Origin: Verrucomicrobia bacterium UBA6354
Lineage (GTDB): Bacteria > Verrucomicrobiota > Kiritimatiellia > RFP12 > UBA1067
Assembly: GCA_002440145.1 (NCBI GenBank)
Contig: DJRS01000151.1
Location: forward strand, 1 to 14,897
Direction of reading: 5' to 3'
Length of the DNA stretch: 14,897 bases
The notes under the pieces are model-generated. The model was not told where the DNA came from. It saw nothing but the letters and a program-made list of their open reading frames with translations, and ran no database searches. Both the position numbers and the translations under genes were made by a program. This document shows, in pieces, positions 1 through 7,638 of the stretch (position 1 is the stretch's first letter; each line of letters starts with the position of its first letter).

Positions 1-460
1 CCAGAGCCTCCCAGCCGTCGAGGCCGTCCTTCAGCAAATCGACCGGCTCCCCCAGCTTGGCGTCCTTGGTCGACACGCCCGCCGGGATCGGCGGATTGCG
101 CCAGCCCTTGACGGTGGCACCCGGTTTCCCGTCCTTTCTGACGGTCTTCGCGACGAGATCTTTCGCCGTCACCTCGCCCTCGACCCGGAAACCCCAATAC
201 GGATGTTCGAAAGAGAAGCGGTTGCCGTCGAACACGACGTTCGTCATCTGCTCCGGCGAGGCCCAGCGCCACAGCACGAGGGCCTGCGGCTTGCCCGCGG
301 CATCGCGCGAGGCGATCATGTGGCCGGCTTTCATGTCATCGTAGCCGAGCTCGAGCCCCCAGTTGCCGACGACGGGGTCGTTCTTGTCATAGTCCGCCGG
401 CGCACGGCAGACGCATCCCGCGAACGCCGCGAGACAGGGAATCAACAGTTTCAGGTTCAT
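1..460 (-). CDS. Lipoprotein with start of DUF1080 (3-keto-disaccharide hydrolase) domain, 3' end cut by window edge
   Basis: The reading frame is open for 153 codons from an ATG at 460 to the window edge, so only the N-terminus is seen. The start follows AAGGAG (467-472) with a 6-nt spacer. Residues 1-16 form a short lipoprotein signal (MNLKLLIPCLAAFAGC); the lipobox-like FAGC makes Cys16 the likely lipidated residue. Residues 30-125 look like a small beta-rich module (VVGNWGLEL, FDGNRFSFEHPYWGFRVEGEV). Residues 137-150 (LGEPVDLLKDGLDGW) resemble the entry strand of DUF1080 domains, usually written LFNGKDLSGW. A beta module followed by DUF1080 is a common layout in planctomycetal and verrucomicrobial proteins of this family, which act on glycosides or 3-keto-sugars outside the cytoplasm. 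The catalytic part is not visible, so the substrate is unknown. It is the last gene seen in the directon, 69 bp after the zinc-ribbon gene. Confidence 0.75.
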   Translation of the reverse strand, partial: MNLKLLIPCLAAFAGCVCRAPADYDKNDPVVGNWGLELGYDDMKAGHMIASRDAAGKPQALVLWRWASPEQMTNVVFDGNRFSFEHPYWGFRVEGEVTAKDLVAKTVRKDGKPGATVKGWRNPPIPAGVSTKDAKLGEPVDLLKDGLDGWEAL

Positions 461-529
461 GCTTCTCTCCTTATTGTATGTATTTCACGTGTAAACCCGA
501 GGCCCGCTCTTCAACTGCGATTTCCTGGC

Positions 530-3478
530 TTAATGCCCAGATGTTCGCGATTTTTGCCCATAAACCACGATTTTGGCGAGCGCGAACGGTTCCGCCCCAG
601 CCGTTTCGTCCCGGCGCACCCGAACATAACGTACCGCCGGCTGGCGCTTGCGACCCGAAAGATCTATGCGCCATTCGTGGGGTTCGGACGGGAAGCCCGG
701 TTCGATTGCCGCCTCCGCGGCGGATTTCTCGATAACCGTTCCAAATCCGGAAGCGGGCGGGTCTGCCGGTTTGGGCTTCCGGGGCACGGCGACCGCCTTT
801 TCGTGCGGCGAGCGGTGCACGGCGATTTTACGCGCGGTCGTGGACATTTCGTTCGTCTTGTTCTCGTGCCAGACCAGTTGCCAATTCCGCCCGTCAAGGC
901 TGACTTCCACCAAAAGCGGCGATTGCCGCGCTTTCGTACGGGTCTTTTCGTCCACATTCTTCACCAAAACGCCGCGAATCTCAACAGGATGCGGGAGGAC
1001 AAGCATAATCGAAGGCGCCTCGTCCGCATTCGCGTAAACTTGCGTTTCGCCCGCCGGGGACGCATCCGAAAAGCTGTGCCAGGTCAGGGGATTGTTCTTG
1101 CGGACGTTGCGCGCAAGAGGTGTCGCCACCGGGAGCGCCCCCTCGGATGCAATGCGCGCGCCGAATAGCGAAAACGGCACTTTATCCGCCTTTTTATCCC
1201 GGTTTCGTGCGTTATCCTCGCGTTCCGCGGCGGTTTTGTCCTTTTTGGCGTAACGCCGGGCGAGGGCGTCCGCGGCATGGAAGCCGTCCACGTTGCCCGC
1301 CTCCGACGCGGCATAAAGGATGGCGTCCCAGTTCAACTTGGGGACTTTCGGTTGCCAGCCGGCCGCATGCATGCGCGTACGGTGCCGGGCGGTATAGCGC
1401 ATGTAAGAAGCGGGATCCGCCCAATTTTCGGCCGCGGCGAGAAATTTGCGGGAGGCGCGCGGATCTTTCATGAAGAACCCTCCCGCCCAGGCGACGGCCT
1501 GGTCGAAGAAATGGGGCGTCCCCAATTGCGCAATGGTGATCGTATCGAAAAGTTCCAGGAGCATATCCGGTTTGTCGTCCAGCAAATCGGCCGAATTCTT
1601 CAGAAAAGCGTCAAATCCACACACATTGCTCCATGGAATGTCCGGTTCGCGCAGGAGCATATGCACCTCTTTCAGCGCGTCCAGACGTTCCGCGCGCGAA
1701 CGACCGGACGCCTTCAGGTAGGCGAACCACCCCTCCAGCATTTCATAGGCAAACGGAGGCACCGGCGCGAGATCTTTTGCCGCGCGCAGGCCGAATGCCC
1801 GCCAAGCCCGGCCGCCGACCTTGTTTTTCTCCAATCCTTCCTTGTATTCGCGCCAAACGCGTATATTGAGCGGATAAACCGCCAATGCGGCAAGAAAAGT
1901 CGCGTTTACCTTCTCGGACCACCCCTCCGCACGGGATTGCCGGGCGCGCGTGGCGGCAAGCCAACGGATTTCTTCCGATTGGAGCCATTTCTTTTCATCC
2001 GCCAAAACCACCCCGCCAGCGAGAATCTGTCCGGCCGTATCGCCGAAAATACCCTTGCCGGCCCAGCCGGGAGTCGCCTCCTTCATTTTCGCCGCGACAG
2101 ACCAGACCCCCTGCGTGGAACGCGCGAGGACCTCGCCGGTTGCGGTCAAGCAGGCCGCCAGACCCTGCGCCTGGGCTATTTGGACCGCATAGCCAAGCCG
2201 GGTGGATTCCGTCCCGCCGACATACTCGATCGCACGCGCCTGCGGCCAATAGCCTGCCCAAAGATCCAAGCATTGTGCGTCGCTCTGCGGGATGCCGAAG
2301 CAGTTGAATTTCGTCTCCTGGACATTGTTCGTGAGCGACAGGATCTGCCCGCAGGATACATGCGCACGATTGTTGAGCCAATTCATATCGTCCGTTTTCA
2401 GGCGATTGCAAAGAACCTCGCGCCAAACAGGGACCGTATAATCCGCCGCGGCGGCATCAAGCCGGCCCGTCCGGTACAGACGTTCGTACATTCTAAACCG
2501 CGCCACAAGCTCCGTCCGCTTGAGATCCGTACCATTAAGGGCCAACGCCGTCGCCAGGCGACGCCCGACGTCCGTCGCAAGTATCCAATTGGAGGTGTCG
2601 TTCCAAACAAGCATGTTCAACCGATGCAAGGCGCGGCGTTCGTTGATTCCAAAAGGCTCTCCCGAAGCGGCAAATTCCTCCATCCACGCCAAATCGTTGA
2701 AAAACGCTTCCAGAAAATCCGGACCACCCTCCCGCGCAGCCATGTTGCGCAGGGCATCCAACCCCACCGCGGCAAAGATATGCGTGCGCACATTGGCGAG
2801 CCGAATGGCGATATCCGCGCCTCTGAAGTCGTCTTTCGGGTAGGAACGGACAAGCGCCACATTCCGGCAAACGGGTTCGGCACAGTCCCCCGACGCGAAA
2901 CGGACGCCATTCGTGCTTTCAAGGACAGCGCGGCGCTCCTGTGCCGCGGAAGACGTTTTCACATCCAATATAGATAGCGGAAAGTCCGTCTCCGGCCTCT
3001 GGGGGGTCCATGCGAAACGCGATTTAACGGTTTCGCGCGATCCTGCGATGCCGGGAACGGCAGTTTCGGACTTTGGCGCGGTCTTTTCCGCCGCGCGGCG
3101 CAGGGCATCGTCAAAGGAAACCTTCGGCATTTCGGGCAAGACTTCCTCTTCCGTCGTTTCCGCAGGCTCCGTCGGGCGCAGATGGAACCACCAATAGGCT
3201 CCGCCGCCCGCCAACAGCAAGAGGATGAGGATGAAGATAAAGCATCCGCCGGAAGAATTGCGCGATTCTTCCGCGAGTTTCCGGGGTGAAGTCGTTTTGC
3301 GCGGAATCTTCACCGTGATACCGGATTCCGCCACAACCTTCTGTTCCCGGACTACTTCGCCGTCCTGGGATACAGAGAAGGGAACGCCGCAGACGGGACA
3401 CGCGAAACGCCGTCCGCGCAGGTCCTCCGTCAAGTCAAATGTCGTTGCGCAATGCGGGCATCGTATCTGTTTAGCCAT
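530..3478 (-). CDS. MJ0042 zinc-ribbon, single-TM protein with large exported region and C-terminal discoidin-like domain
   Basis: This 982-aa protein begins at an ATG 18 bp after the upstream gene. Residues 5-36 are an MJ0042-type zinc ribbon with two CPxC pairs (Cys7/Cys10 and Cys27/Cys30). Residues 78-98 are one strong hydrophobic segment (FIFILILLLLAGGG) that should anchor the protein with the ribbon in the cytosol. Residues 100-775 are mostly helical, Trp-rich and unlike any family I recognise. Residues about 777-975 look like an F5/8-type (discoidin, galactose-binding-like) beta-sandwich: VEIRGVLVKNV, LLVEVSLDGRNWQLVW, RYVRVRRDE and KIVVYG. A Lys/Pro-rich stretch at about 887-930 interrupts that domain. 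Such C-terminal domains often bind carbohydrate or surface polymers; the role here is inference. A mid-protein stretch (EYVGGTESTRLGYA) faintly recalls transglutaminase-like cores, but I see no convincing Cys-His-Asp triad. The gene lies between an exported unknown and the DUF1080 lipoprotein. Confidence 0.85.
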   Translation of the reverse strand: MAKQIRCPHCATTFDLTEDLRGRRFACPVCGVPFSVSQDGEVVREQKVVAESGITVKIPRKTTSPRKLAEESRNSSGGCFIFILILLLLAGGGAYWWFHLRPTEPAETTEEEVLPEMPKVSFDDALRRAAEKTAPKSETAVPGIAGSRETVKSRFAWTPQRPETDFPLSILDVKTSSAAQERRAVLESTNGVRFASGDCAEPVCRNVALVRSYPKDDFRGADIAIRLANVRTHIFAAVGLDALRNMAAREGGPDFLEAFFNDLAWMEEFAASGEPFGINERRALHRLNMLVWNDTSNWILATDVGRRLATALALNGTDLKRTELVARFRMYERLYRTGRLDAAAADYTVPVWREVLCNRLKTDDMNWLNNRAHVSCGQILSLTNNVQETKFNCFGIPQSDAQCLDLWAGYWPQARAIEYVGGTESTRLGYAVQIAQAQGLAACLTATGEVLARSTQGVWSVAAKMKEATPGWAGKGIFGDTAGQILAGGVVLADEKKWLQSEEIRWLAATRARQSRAEGWSEKVNATFLAALAVYPLNIRVWREYKEGLEKNKVGGRAWRAFGLRAAKDLAPVPPFAYEMLEGWFAYLKASGRSRAERLDALKEVHMLLREPDIPWSNVCGFDAFLKNSADLLDDKPDMLLELFDTITIAQLGTPHFFDQAVAWAGGFFMKDPRASRKFLAAAENWADPASYMRYTARHRTRMHAAGWQPKVPKLNWDAILYAASEAGNVDGFHAADALARRYAKKDKTAAEREDNARNRDKKADKVPFSLFGARIASEGALPVATPLARNVRKNNPLTWHSFSDASPAGETQVYANADEAPSIMLVLPHPVEIRGVLVKNVDEKTRTKARQSPLLVEVSLDGRNWQLVWHENKTNEMSTTARKIAVHRSPHEKAVAVPRKPKPADPPASGFGTVIEKSAAEAAIEPGFPSEPHEWRIDLSGRKRQPAVRYVRVRRDETAGAEPFALAKIVVYGQKSRTSGH

Positions 3479-3496
3479 AGTTGAATTCCGTTTATC

Positions 3497-4840
3497 CTAC
3501 AAAGCGGGCTCGGGAACTATACTTTTTCGCGTACGCAGTCCCACGCGAGAGACGTGAATCGACCCGCTGGAAGCCCCACCCCCCGCATCTGAAAATCCCG
3601 TCACGGCGAAAGAAGTCACCATGTCGCCGTATTCGGGGTGGAAATCGAATGTAAAGGTCGTCGTTAGACCATCCGCCGACACAACCGGGTTTTTCGCAAG
3701 CAAGAGCGATTCGCCGCCCTCGAAAAGCTCCAAGGTGTCAAAGCGGACGCCGCCGAACCCGACATGCGCAAAGGAAACCTCATAACGCCCGGCTTCCGGG
3801 AAGGCTTCGCGTACGCCGATTTTCACTTTCATCTTGAAAGTGCCGCGCTGGAGGTCGCCCGGATGCCACCCGTAGGGGACGGAAAGCGGAGGATTCCCAT
3901 AGGATGCCAACCAGCCCATGGCGGCGACACCCCAAGGCGTAGCATACCCTTCAGCACAAACCTTCCGCAACAAGGCAAGCGCCTCTTCCCGTTTCGACTC
4001 ATCCTTCCGATATAGTGTGAATGCCGCCATATCCAGTGCTTGGCGTTGTTGAATGGACAAATGTTCCGAGGGTTTCGCGCGTTCCGCGGCGAGGAACCCA
4101 AGCCCCTCCGACGCATTGTCTTGAAGCGCGAAAACCGCCGCTTGTTTTACAAATTGAGCACCGTCACCCAATGTAAAACGCCGCACCCACCCCGTCTTGT
4201 CCTTTGGATCGAGTTTCCGCAGGCGATTCCAGACGCGCAAATAGGCCTTTTCGTCTCGCACACGCGCCTCGTCGCCCAAAAACGGAATCATTTCCGCCAG
4301 AAACTCCCCGCATTTCTCCGCGCTTTCCTGTCCCGTGTGCGAAAAGACACGCCCCAGAAGGCGGCTTTTGAGCTCCGTTTGACGTGCATGCGCCCCTTTT
4401 ATCCGTTCCAGGATGGTTTGAAACGGCAAATCTGCGGAGACATTCTCCCAGACCAGAAAGAGTTCGCCCTCCTTGTCGCCGGCGAATATCGCCGGGGTGC
4501 GCAACGTATCCAGGGAACCGCCGCGTCCATAGGCATTGGCTCGGATACGCGCATGGGCTTCGCGGACGTCTGTCGGTGGGGTTGCCGACTGGTTCACAAA
4601 TCCCAACAGATAACGTACGCTTGTGGCATTTCGGAACGCCGTGGAGTCAAACATCTCCCGCAGACGCATCCCGGCCGGCGACTGTTCCCCTCCATAAACG
4701 AGCGTAATCCAGCCTTTTTGCCGCGATTTGGCATCTTGGCGGATAGTTGGGCCAAATGTGGACGCCGTATCTTCCGCGAACAGCAAGGAGTGGGAAGAAA
4801 TGGCCAGAAGCACAATCAAAACATCTCGAATTCTCTGCAT
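3497..4840 (-). CDS. Exported protein of unknown function (possible degenerate thioredoxin-like N-terminus, beta-rich C-terminus)
   Basis: I chose the ATG at 4840 (447 aa). It has AAGGAG just upstream, lies 10 bp after the tsaD stop, and yields a clear signal peptide (MQRIRDVLIVLLAISSHSLL, cleavage near FA-ED at about residue 22). The frame stays open to 4900, but that start would overlap tsaD by 50 bp and bury the signal peptide. Residues about 40-150 alternate strands and helices (GWITLVYGG, VRYLLGFVNQ, TPAIFAGDKEGELFLVW, TILERIKGAHA) like a thioredoxin fold, but there is no CXXC, so redox activity is unlikely. Residues about 155-320 are helical. Residues 329-438 are beta-rich (FKMKVKIGV, GRYEVSFAHVGFGG, TTTFTFDFHPEYG). 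I do not recognise the family. It sits between tsaD and the zinc-ribbon protein and may act with the latter in the envelope. Confidence 0.8.
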   Translation of the reverse strand: MQRIRDVLIVLLAISSHSLLFAEDTASTFGPTIRQDAKSRQKGWITLVYGGEQSPAGMRLREMFDSTAFRNATSVRYLLGFVNQSATPPTDVREAHARIRANAYGRGGSLDTLRTPAIFAGDKEGELFLVWENVSADLPFQTILERIKGAHARQTELKSRLLGRVFSHTGQESAEKCGEFLAEMIPFLGDEARVRDEKAYLRVWNRLRKLDPKDKTGWVRRFTLGDGAQFVKQAAVFALQDNASEGLGFLAAERAKPSEHLSIQQRQALDMAAFTLYRKDESKREEALALLRKVCAEGYATPWGVAAMGWLASYGNPPLSVPYGWHPGDLQRGTFKMKVKIGVREAFPEAGRYEVSFAHVGFGGVRFDTLELFEGGESLLLAKNPVVSADGLTTTFTFDFHPEYGDMVTSFAVTGFSDAGGGASSGSIHVSRVGLRTRKSIVPEPAL

Positions 4841-4850
4841 AATCTCCTTT

Positions 4851-5951
4851 TCAACCGACTTCAAGTGAAGGCGCGACATCCAGCGCAAGAGCCGCTTCAC
4901 CTGTATATTTTCGCCGAAAATAGGCCAATCCGGCTATCATAGCGCCATTATCTCCGCAAAACTTCGGTTTCGCCAGCAAGAGCGGCACCCCGGCCTGCGC
5001 GGCAACATCCGCCAACACGGTGCGTAGGCGTGAATTGAGCGACACGCCGCCGCCCACAATAAAAGACTTATAGCGCTTCCTCTTCAACGCCGTCCGCGTG
5101 CGGTCGGCAATCGCCTGCACAATAGCTTCCTGGTAACTGGCGACAACACGCGGTATCTCGCCCGTTTCGGATAGTTTCGCCGCGCCGCCCGCCGTTTGCA
5201 CATAATGGAGGAGCGCCGTTTTAAGCCCGGAAAAAGAGACGCACAACTCCGCCGGCAGGCCAGCCAACGCCGTCACCCCTTCCCGCGGACGCCCCTTCGG
5301 GAAAGGAACGAGGTTCGTTTTCCCGTGCGTCGCGAGGTACTCCCGCGAAATCTTGTCCAGTTTCGGACCACCCGGATATCCAAGCCCCAACAATTTGGAC
5401 GCTTTGTCAAACGCTTCGCCCGCGGCATCGTCCAATGTCTGGCCTATGGTCTCATAGTTTCCGTAGGATCCCAGGTCGATCCAATTCGTATGACCGCCCG
5501 AAACCGCGAGCCCCAATGCCGGCACAGCCCCCATCGGCGAAAGGCCGGGAACCTGCGGAGCCCCTTCGACCGATTCCTCGTACAAGAACGGCGTATGCAA
5601 ATGGGCCTCTATGTGATTCACACCAATAAGCGGCACGCCCAACGACAGAGCCAGACCTTTCGCAGCGTTCAATCCCACGATCAACGCAGGCGAAAGACCG
5701 GGACCGTATGTAACGGCTACGGCATCGACGCGTTCGCCCGGCTTCCTCGCGGCAAACTGCTTGATGGCGGCGCCGACAACTTCCGGAATCTTCTCTATAT
5801 GCGCCCGGGAGGCAATTTCTGGCACCACGCCTCCATACGGCCGGTGAAGCGGAATCTGGGTATAGACGACATTGGAGACAACCTCCACGCCATCTTTCAC
5901 AACCGCCGCCGCCGTCTCGTCGCAACTCGTTTCTATGCCGAGAATATTCAT
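4851..5951 (-). CDS. tsaD: tRNA N6-threonylcarbamoyladenosine synthase catalytic subunit TsaD
   Basis: TsaD (Kae1/Gcp/YgjD family) transfers the threonylcarbamoyl group from TC-AMP to A37 of ANN-decoding tRNAs in the cytosol, in bacteria with TsaB and TsaE. The 366-aa product has the family hallmarks: N-terminal MNILGIETSCDETAAAV; the metal-binding HIEAH (His113, His117); the nucleotide-binding SGGHT (151-155); the DDAAGEAFDKASKLLGLGYP block (174-193); VGGGVSLNSRLR (299-310); and CGDNGAMIAGLAYF (332-345), with Asp334 as the expected metal ligand. It is slightly longer than the usual 335-345 aa because of a short insert around residues 125-142 and a longer C-terminus. The ATG lies 6 bp after the previous stop and has only a weak Shine-Dalgarno, which suggests translational coupling. 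No tsaB, tsaE or tsaC is in the window. It is likely essential. Confidence 0.97.
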   Translation of the reverse strand: MNILGIETSCDETAAAVVKDGVEVVSNVVYTQIPLHRPYGGVVPEIASRAHIEKIPEVVGAAIKQFAARKPGERVDAVAVTYGPGLSPALIVGLNAAKGLALSLGVPLIGVNHIEAHLHTPFLYEESVEGAPQVPGLSPMGAVPALGLAVSGGHTNWIDLGSYGNYETIGQTLDDAAGEAFDKASKLLGLGYPGGPKLDKISREYLATHGKTNLVPFPKGRPREGVTALAGLPAELCVSFSGLKTALLHYVQTAGGAAKLSETGEIPRVVASYQEAIVQAIADRTRTALKRKRYKSFIVGGGVSLNSRLRTVLADVAAQAGVPLLLAKPKFCGDNGAMIAGLAYFRRKYTGEAALALDVAPSLEVG

Positions 5952-5957
5952 TTTCGC

Positions 5958-6791
5958 TTACCAAAACTTCCACCAGGGATTGCTTTTCGCAGGCACACCC
6001 TTCTCTTTATACAATTCTTGCACACGCGCTTGCCCCGCCGTCTCCGGATCACGCACAAGCGAATGTTCGCGGAATTCCAAAGCGTCCGGGAGCGACCAAA
6101 ATTCGCTCCGCACGAAGTGATCGGGCCCAAAACGGTGGAAAACCACCACCTTTCCATCGGGCATGATGGAGACCGACGGCTTCGTAATCTTCATCATGGA
6201 ACCTAGGTCGAAAGTCGCCCACGAACGGGTGGACGTCCCCAGGTCGTGCGCCTTGAGAAAAAGATGCTCGGTATCGCCGCGCATCCATCGGACAAGATCG
6301 AATTGCCGGCTAAGACCATCGGCGTTCGAAAATATCTGCATGGCTCGCGTCAACGACATCCCGGGAACAATGTCAAAGGAACGGAGCGGTCCTTCATAGC
6401 GCATGCCCCCGTGCACCAAAACCGCACGCGCGAGATAGCGGCGCTCTTCCCGCAAATCATAGTGATCGCCCAAAAACACTTCCAGCTTCTGTCCTTCATT
6501 TGCGTCTACGCGGAATCCCGCCGTTATGGGCGTTTTCGTAAAGCGCGTAAGCTGTTCGCCGCCTTTTGCCCGAAACACCTCCACCAACAGCCGGTCTTCG
6601 GAATTCAGATATCCCACGCTGACCTTGTCAGGCGACATGTTGCGCACGTCGACAATCCCGCGCACCCGCTCCCCGGACACATAGGAGATTTCATCCAATT
6701 TCAAGTCGACGGCAATCTCGCTGAGCGGCGGCACGGCAAAAAGCACACCTGCAAAACCAAAAGCTGCCAACAGAAAAACGACCTTCTTCAT
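5958..6791 (-). CDS. Exported protein of unknown function, beta-rich
   Basis: The ATG at 6791 gives 277 aa. It overlaps the stop of the PhnP-like gene by 4 bp (ATGA) and has AGGAGG 9 nt upstream. The frame remains open to 6866, but the added residues are basic and non-hydrophobic and would hide the signal peptide. Residues 1-19 are a classic signal peptide (MKKVVFLLAAFGFAGVLFA). Residues about 24-130 look like an immunoglobulin-like or CARDB-like beta-sandwich (IAVDLKLDEISYVSGERVRG, IVDVRNMSPDKVSVGYLN, YLARAVLVHGGMRYEGPLRSF). The rest (about 135-277) mixes helix and strand and ends in an aromatic tail, NPWWKFW. No catalytic motif is seen and I do not recognise the family. Lying between a metallo-hydrolase and tsaD, it is probably only co-transcribed with them, since it acts outside the cytosol. 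Confidence 0.82.
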   Translation of the reverse strand: MKKVVFLLAAFGFAGVLFAVPPLSEIAVDLKLDEISYVSGERVRGIVDVRNMSPDKVSVGYLNSEDRLLVEVFRAKGGEQLTRFTKTPITAGFRVDANEGQKLEVFLGDHYDLREERRYLARAVLVHGGMRYEGPLRSFDIVPGMSLTRAMQIFSNADGLSRQFDLVRWMRGDTEHLFLKAHDLGTSTRSWATFDLGSMMKITKPSVSIMPDGKVVVFHRFGPDHFVRSEFWSLPDALEFREHSLVRDPETAGQARVQELYKEKGVPAKSNPWWKFW

Positions 6792-7636
6792 GAGCACGAG
6801 CCTCCTACTTCCAGTTCGAGCCCATCGTAGGCGGGGCAAACGCCTTCCGGCAGACGGGCACACCACTGTTTATGCGAAAAATCATGACACATATGCGTAA
6901 TATAAGCCGTTTTCGGGGCGATGGCCCGAAAGGCGGCAAGCGTCCCGGCCAAGTTGAAATGCGTAGCATGCACGCGCTCGCGCAGGCAGTCCAGCACCAT
7001 GACATCCACCCCACGCAAAAGCGCGAGGCTCTCCTCGGGCAAGTCGCAGCAGTCGCTTGCGTACCCGATGCGCGCTCCGTTTGCCTCTATCAAATACCCA
7101 CAGCAGGGGAAGCCATGCTCAACCGCAAAAGCCGTTATCCGTGCCGCCCCAACGGAAAACGTCTCCGTATTCTCGTGGAATTCGACTTGTGGACGGAAGA
7201 GACCGTTTTTACCGCCCTTGATTCCTATGTACGGGAATATGTGGTGCATCTGAATGATGGTATCCGGCGGCGCATAACAAGGCAAAGGCTTCCCCTCAAT
7301 CCTGAAATTCCGCCCATTCGCCCCCGGCGTGGACGGATCGCAGGGCACGCGCCTGCCGTTTATCGTGTTGAATCGGCGCACATCGTCAAACCCGGCGACA
7401 TGATCCATGTGCGCGTGCGTCAGAATGACCGCGTCTACCTTCCCGATCCCGTAGGCTATGCATGCTTCGCGCAATTCCGGCGGCGTATCGATTAGAAACG
7501 CCTTGTCCCCGACCGTCACGTACGCCCCGCACCGGCGGCGTTTGTCGCGCGGGTCCTTCGACGTGCAGACGGGGCAATCGCACCCGATCTGCGGCACGCC
7601 TACGCTTGTCCCTGTCCCAAGAAAGCGGAATTTCAT
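6788..7636 (-). CDS. PhnP-like metallo-beta-lactamase-fold phosphodiesterase
   Basis: The 282-aa product is a metallo-beta-lactamase-fold hydrolase of the PhnP / COG1235 type. The N-terminus MKFRFLGTGTSVGVPQIGC leads into a Cys cluster (Cys19, Cys21, Cys24, Cys36), matching the extra zinc site of PhnP. The metal-binding HxHxDH is THAHMDHVAG (74-79). Other likely ligands are His174 (AVEHG), Asp195 (YASD) and a His in THMCHDFSH (248-255). PhnP itself opens 5-phosphoribosyl 1,2-cyclic phosphate during phosphonate breakdown, but no C-P lyase genes are present here, so another cyclic phosphate ester is equally possible. The ATG lies 2 bp after the MFS stop with a GAGAAGG stretch about 10 nt upstream. 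The 3' end overlaps the next gene by 4 bp. The family call is firm; the substrate is not known. Confidence 0.92.
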   Translation of the reverse strand: MKFRFLGTGTSVGVPQIGCDCPVCTSKDPRDKRRRCGAYVTVGDKAFLIDTPPELREACIAYGIGKVDAVILTHAHMDHVAGFDDVRRFNTINGRRVPCDPSTPGANGRNFRIEGKPLPCYAPPDTIIQMHHIFPYIGIKGGKNGLFRPQVEFHENTETFSVGAARITAFAVEHGFPCCGYLIEANGARIGYASDCCDLPEESLALLRGVDVMVLDCLRERVHATHFNLAGTLAAFRAIAPKTAYITHMCHDFSHKQWCARLPEGVCPAYDGLELEVGGSCS

Positions 7637-7638
7637 GC

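Noticed and set aside
1277..2977. A 566-codon plus-strand frame opposite the zinc-ribbon gene
   Set aside because: Antisense shadow: low-complexity basic composition, no ribosome site, no family motif.
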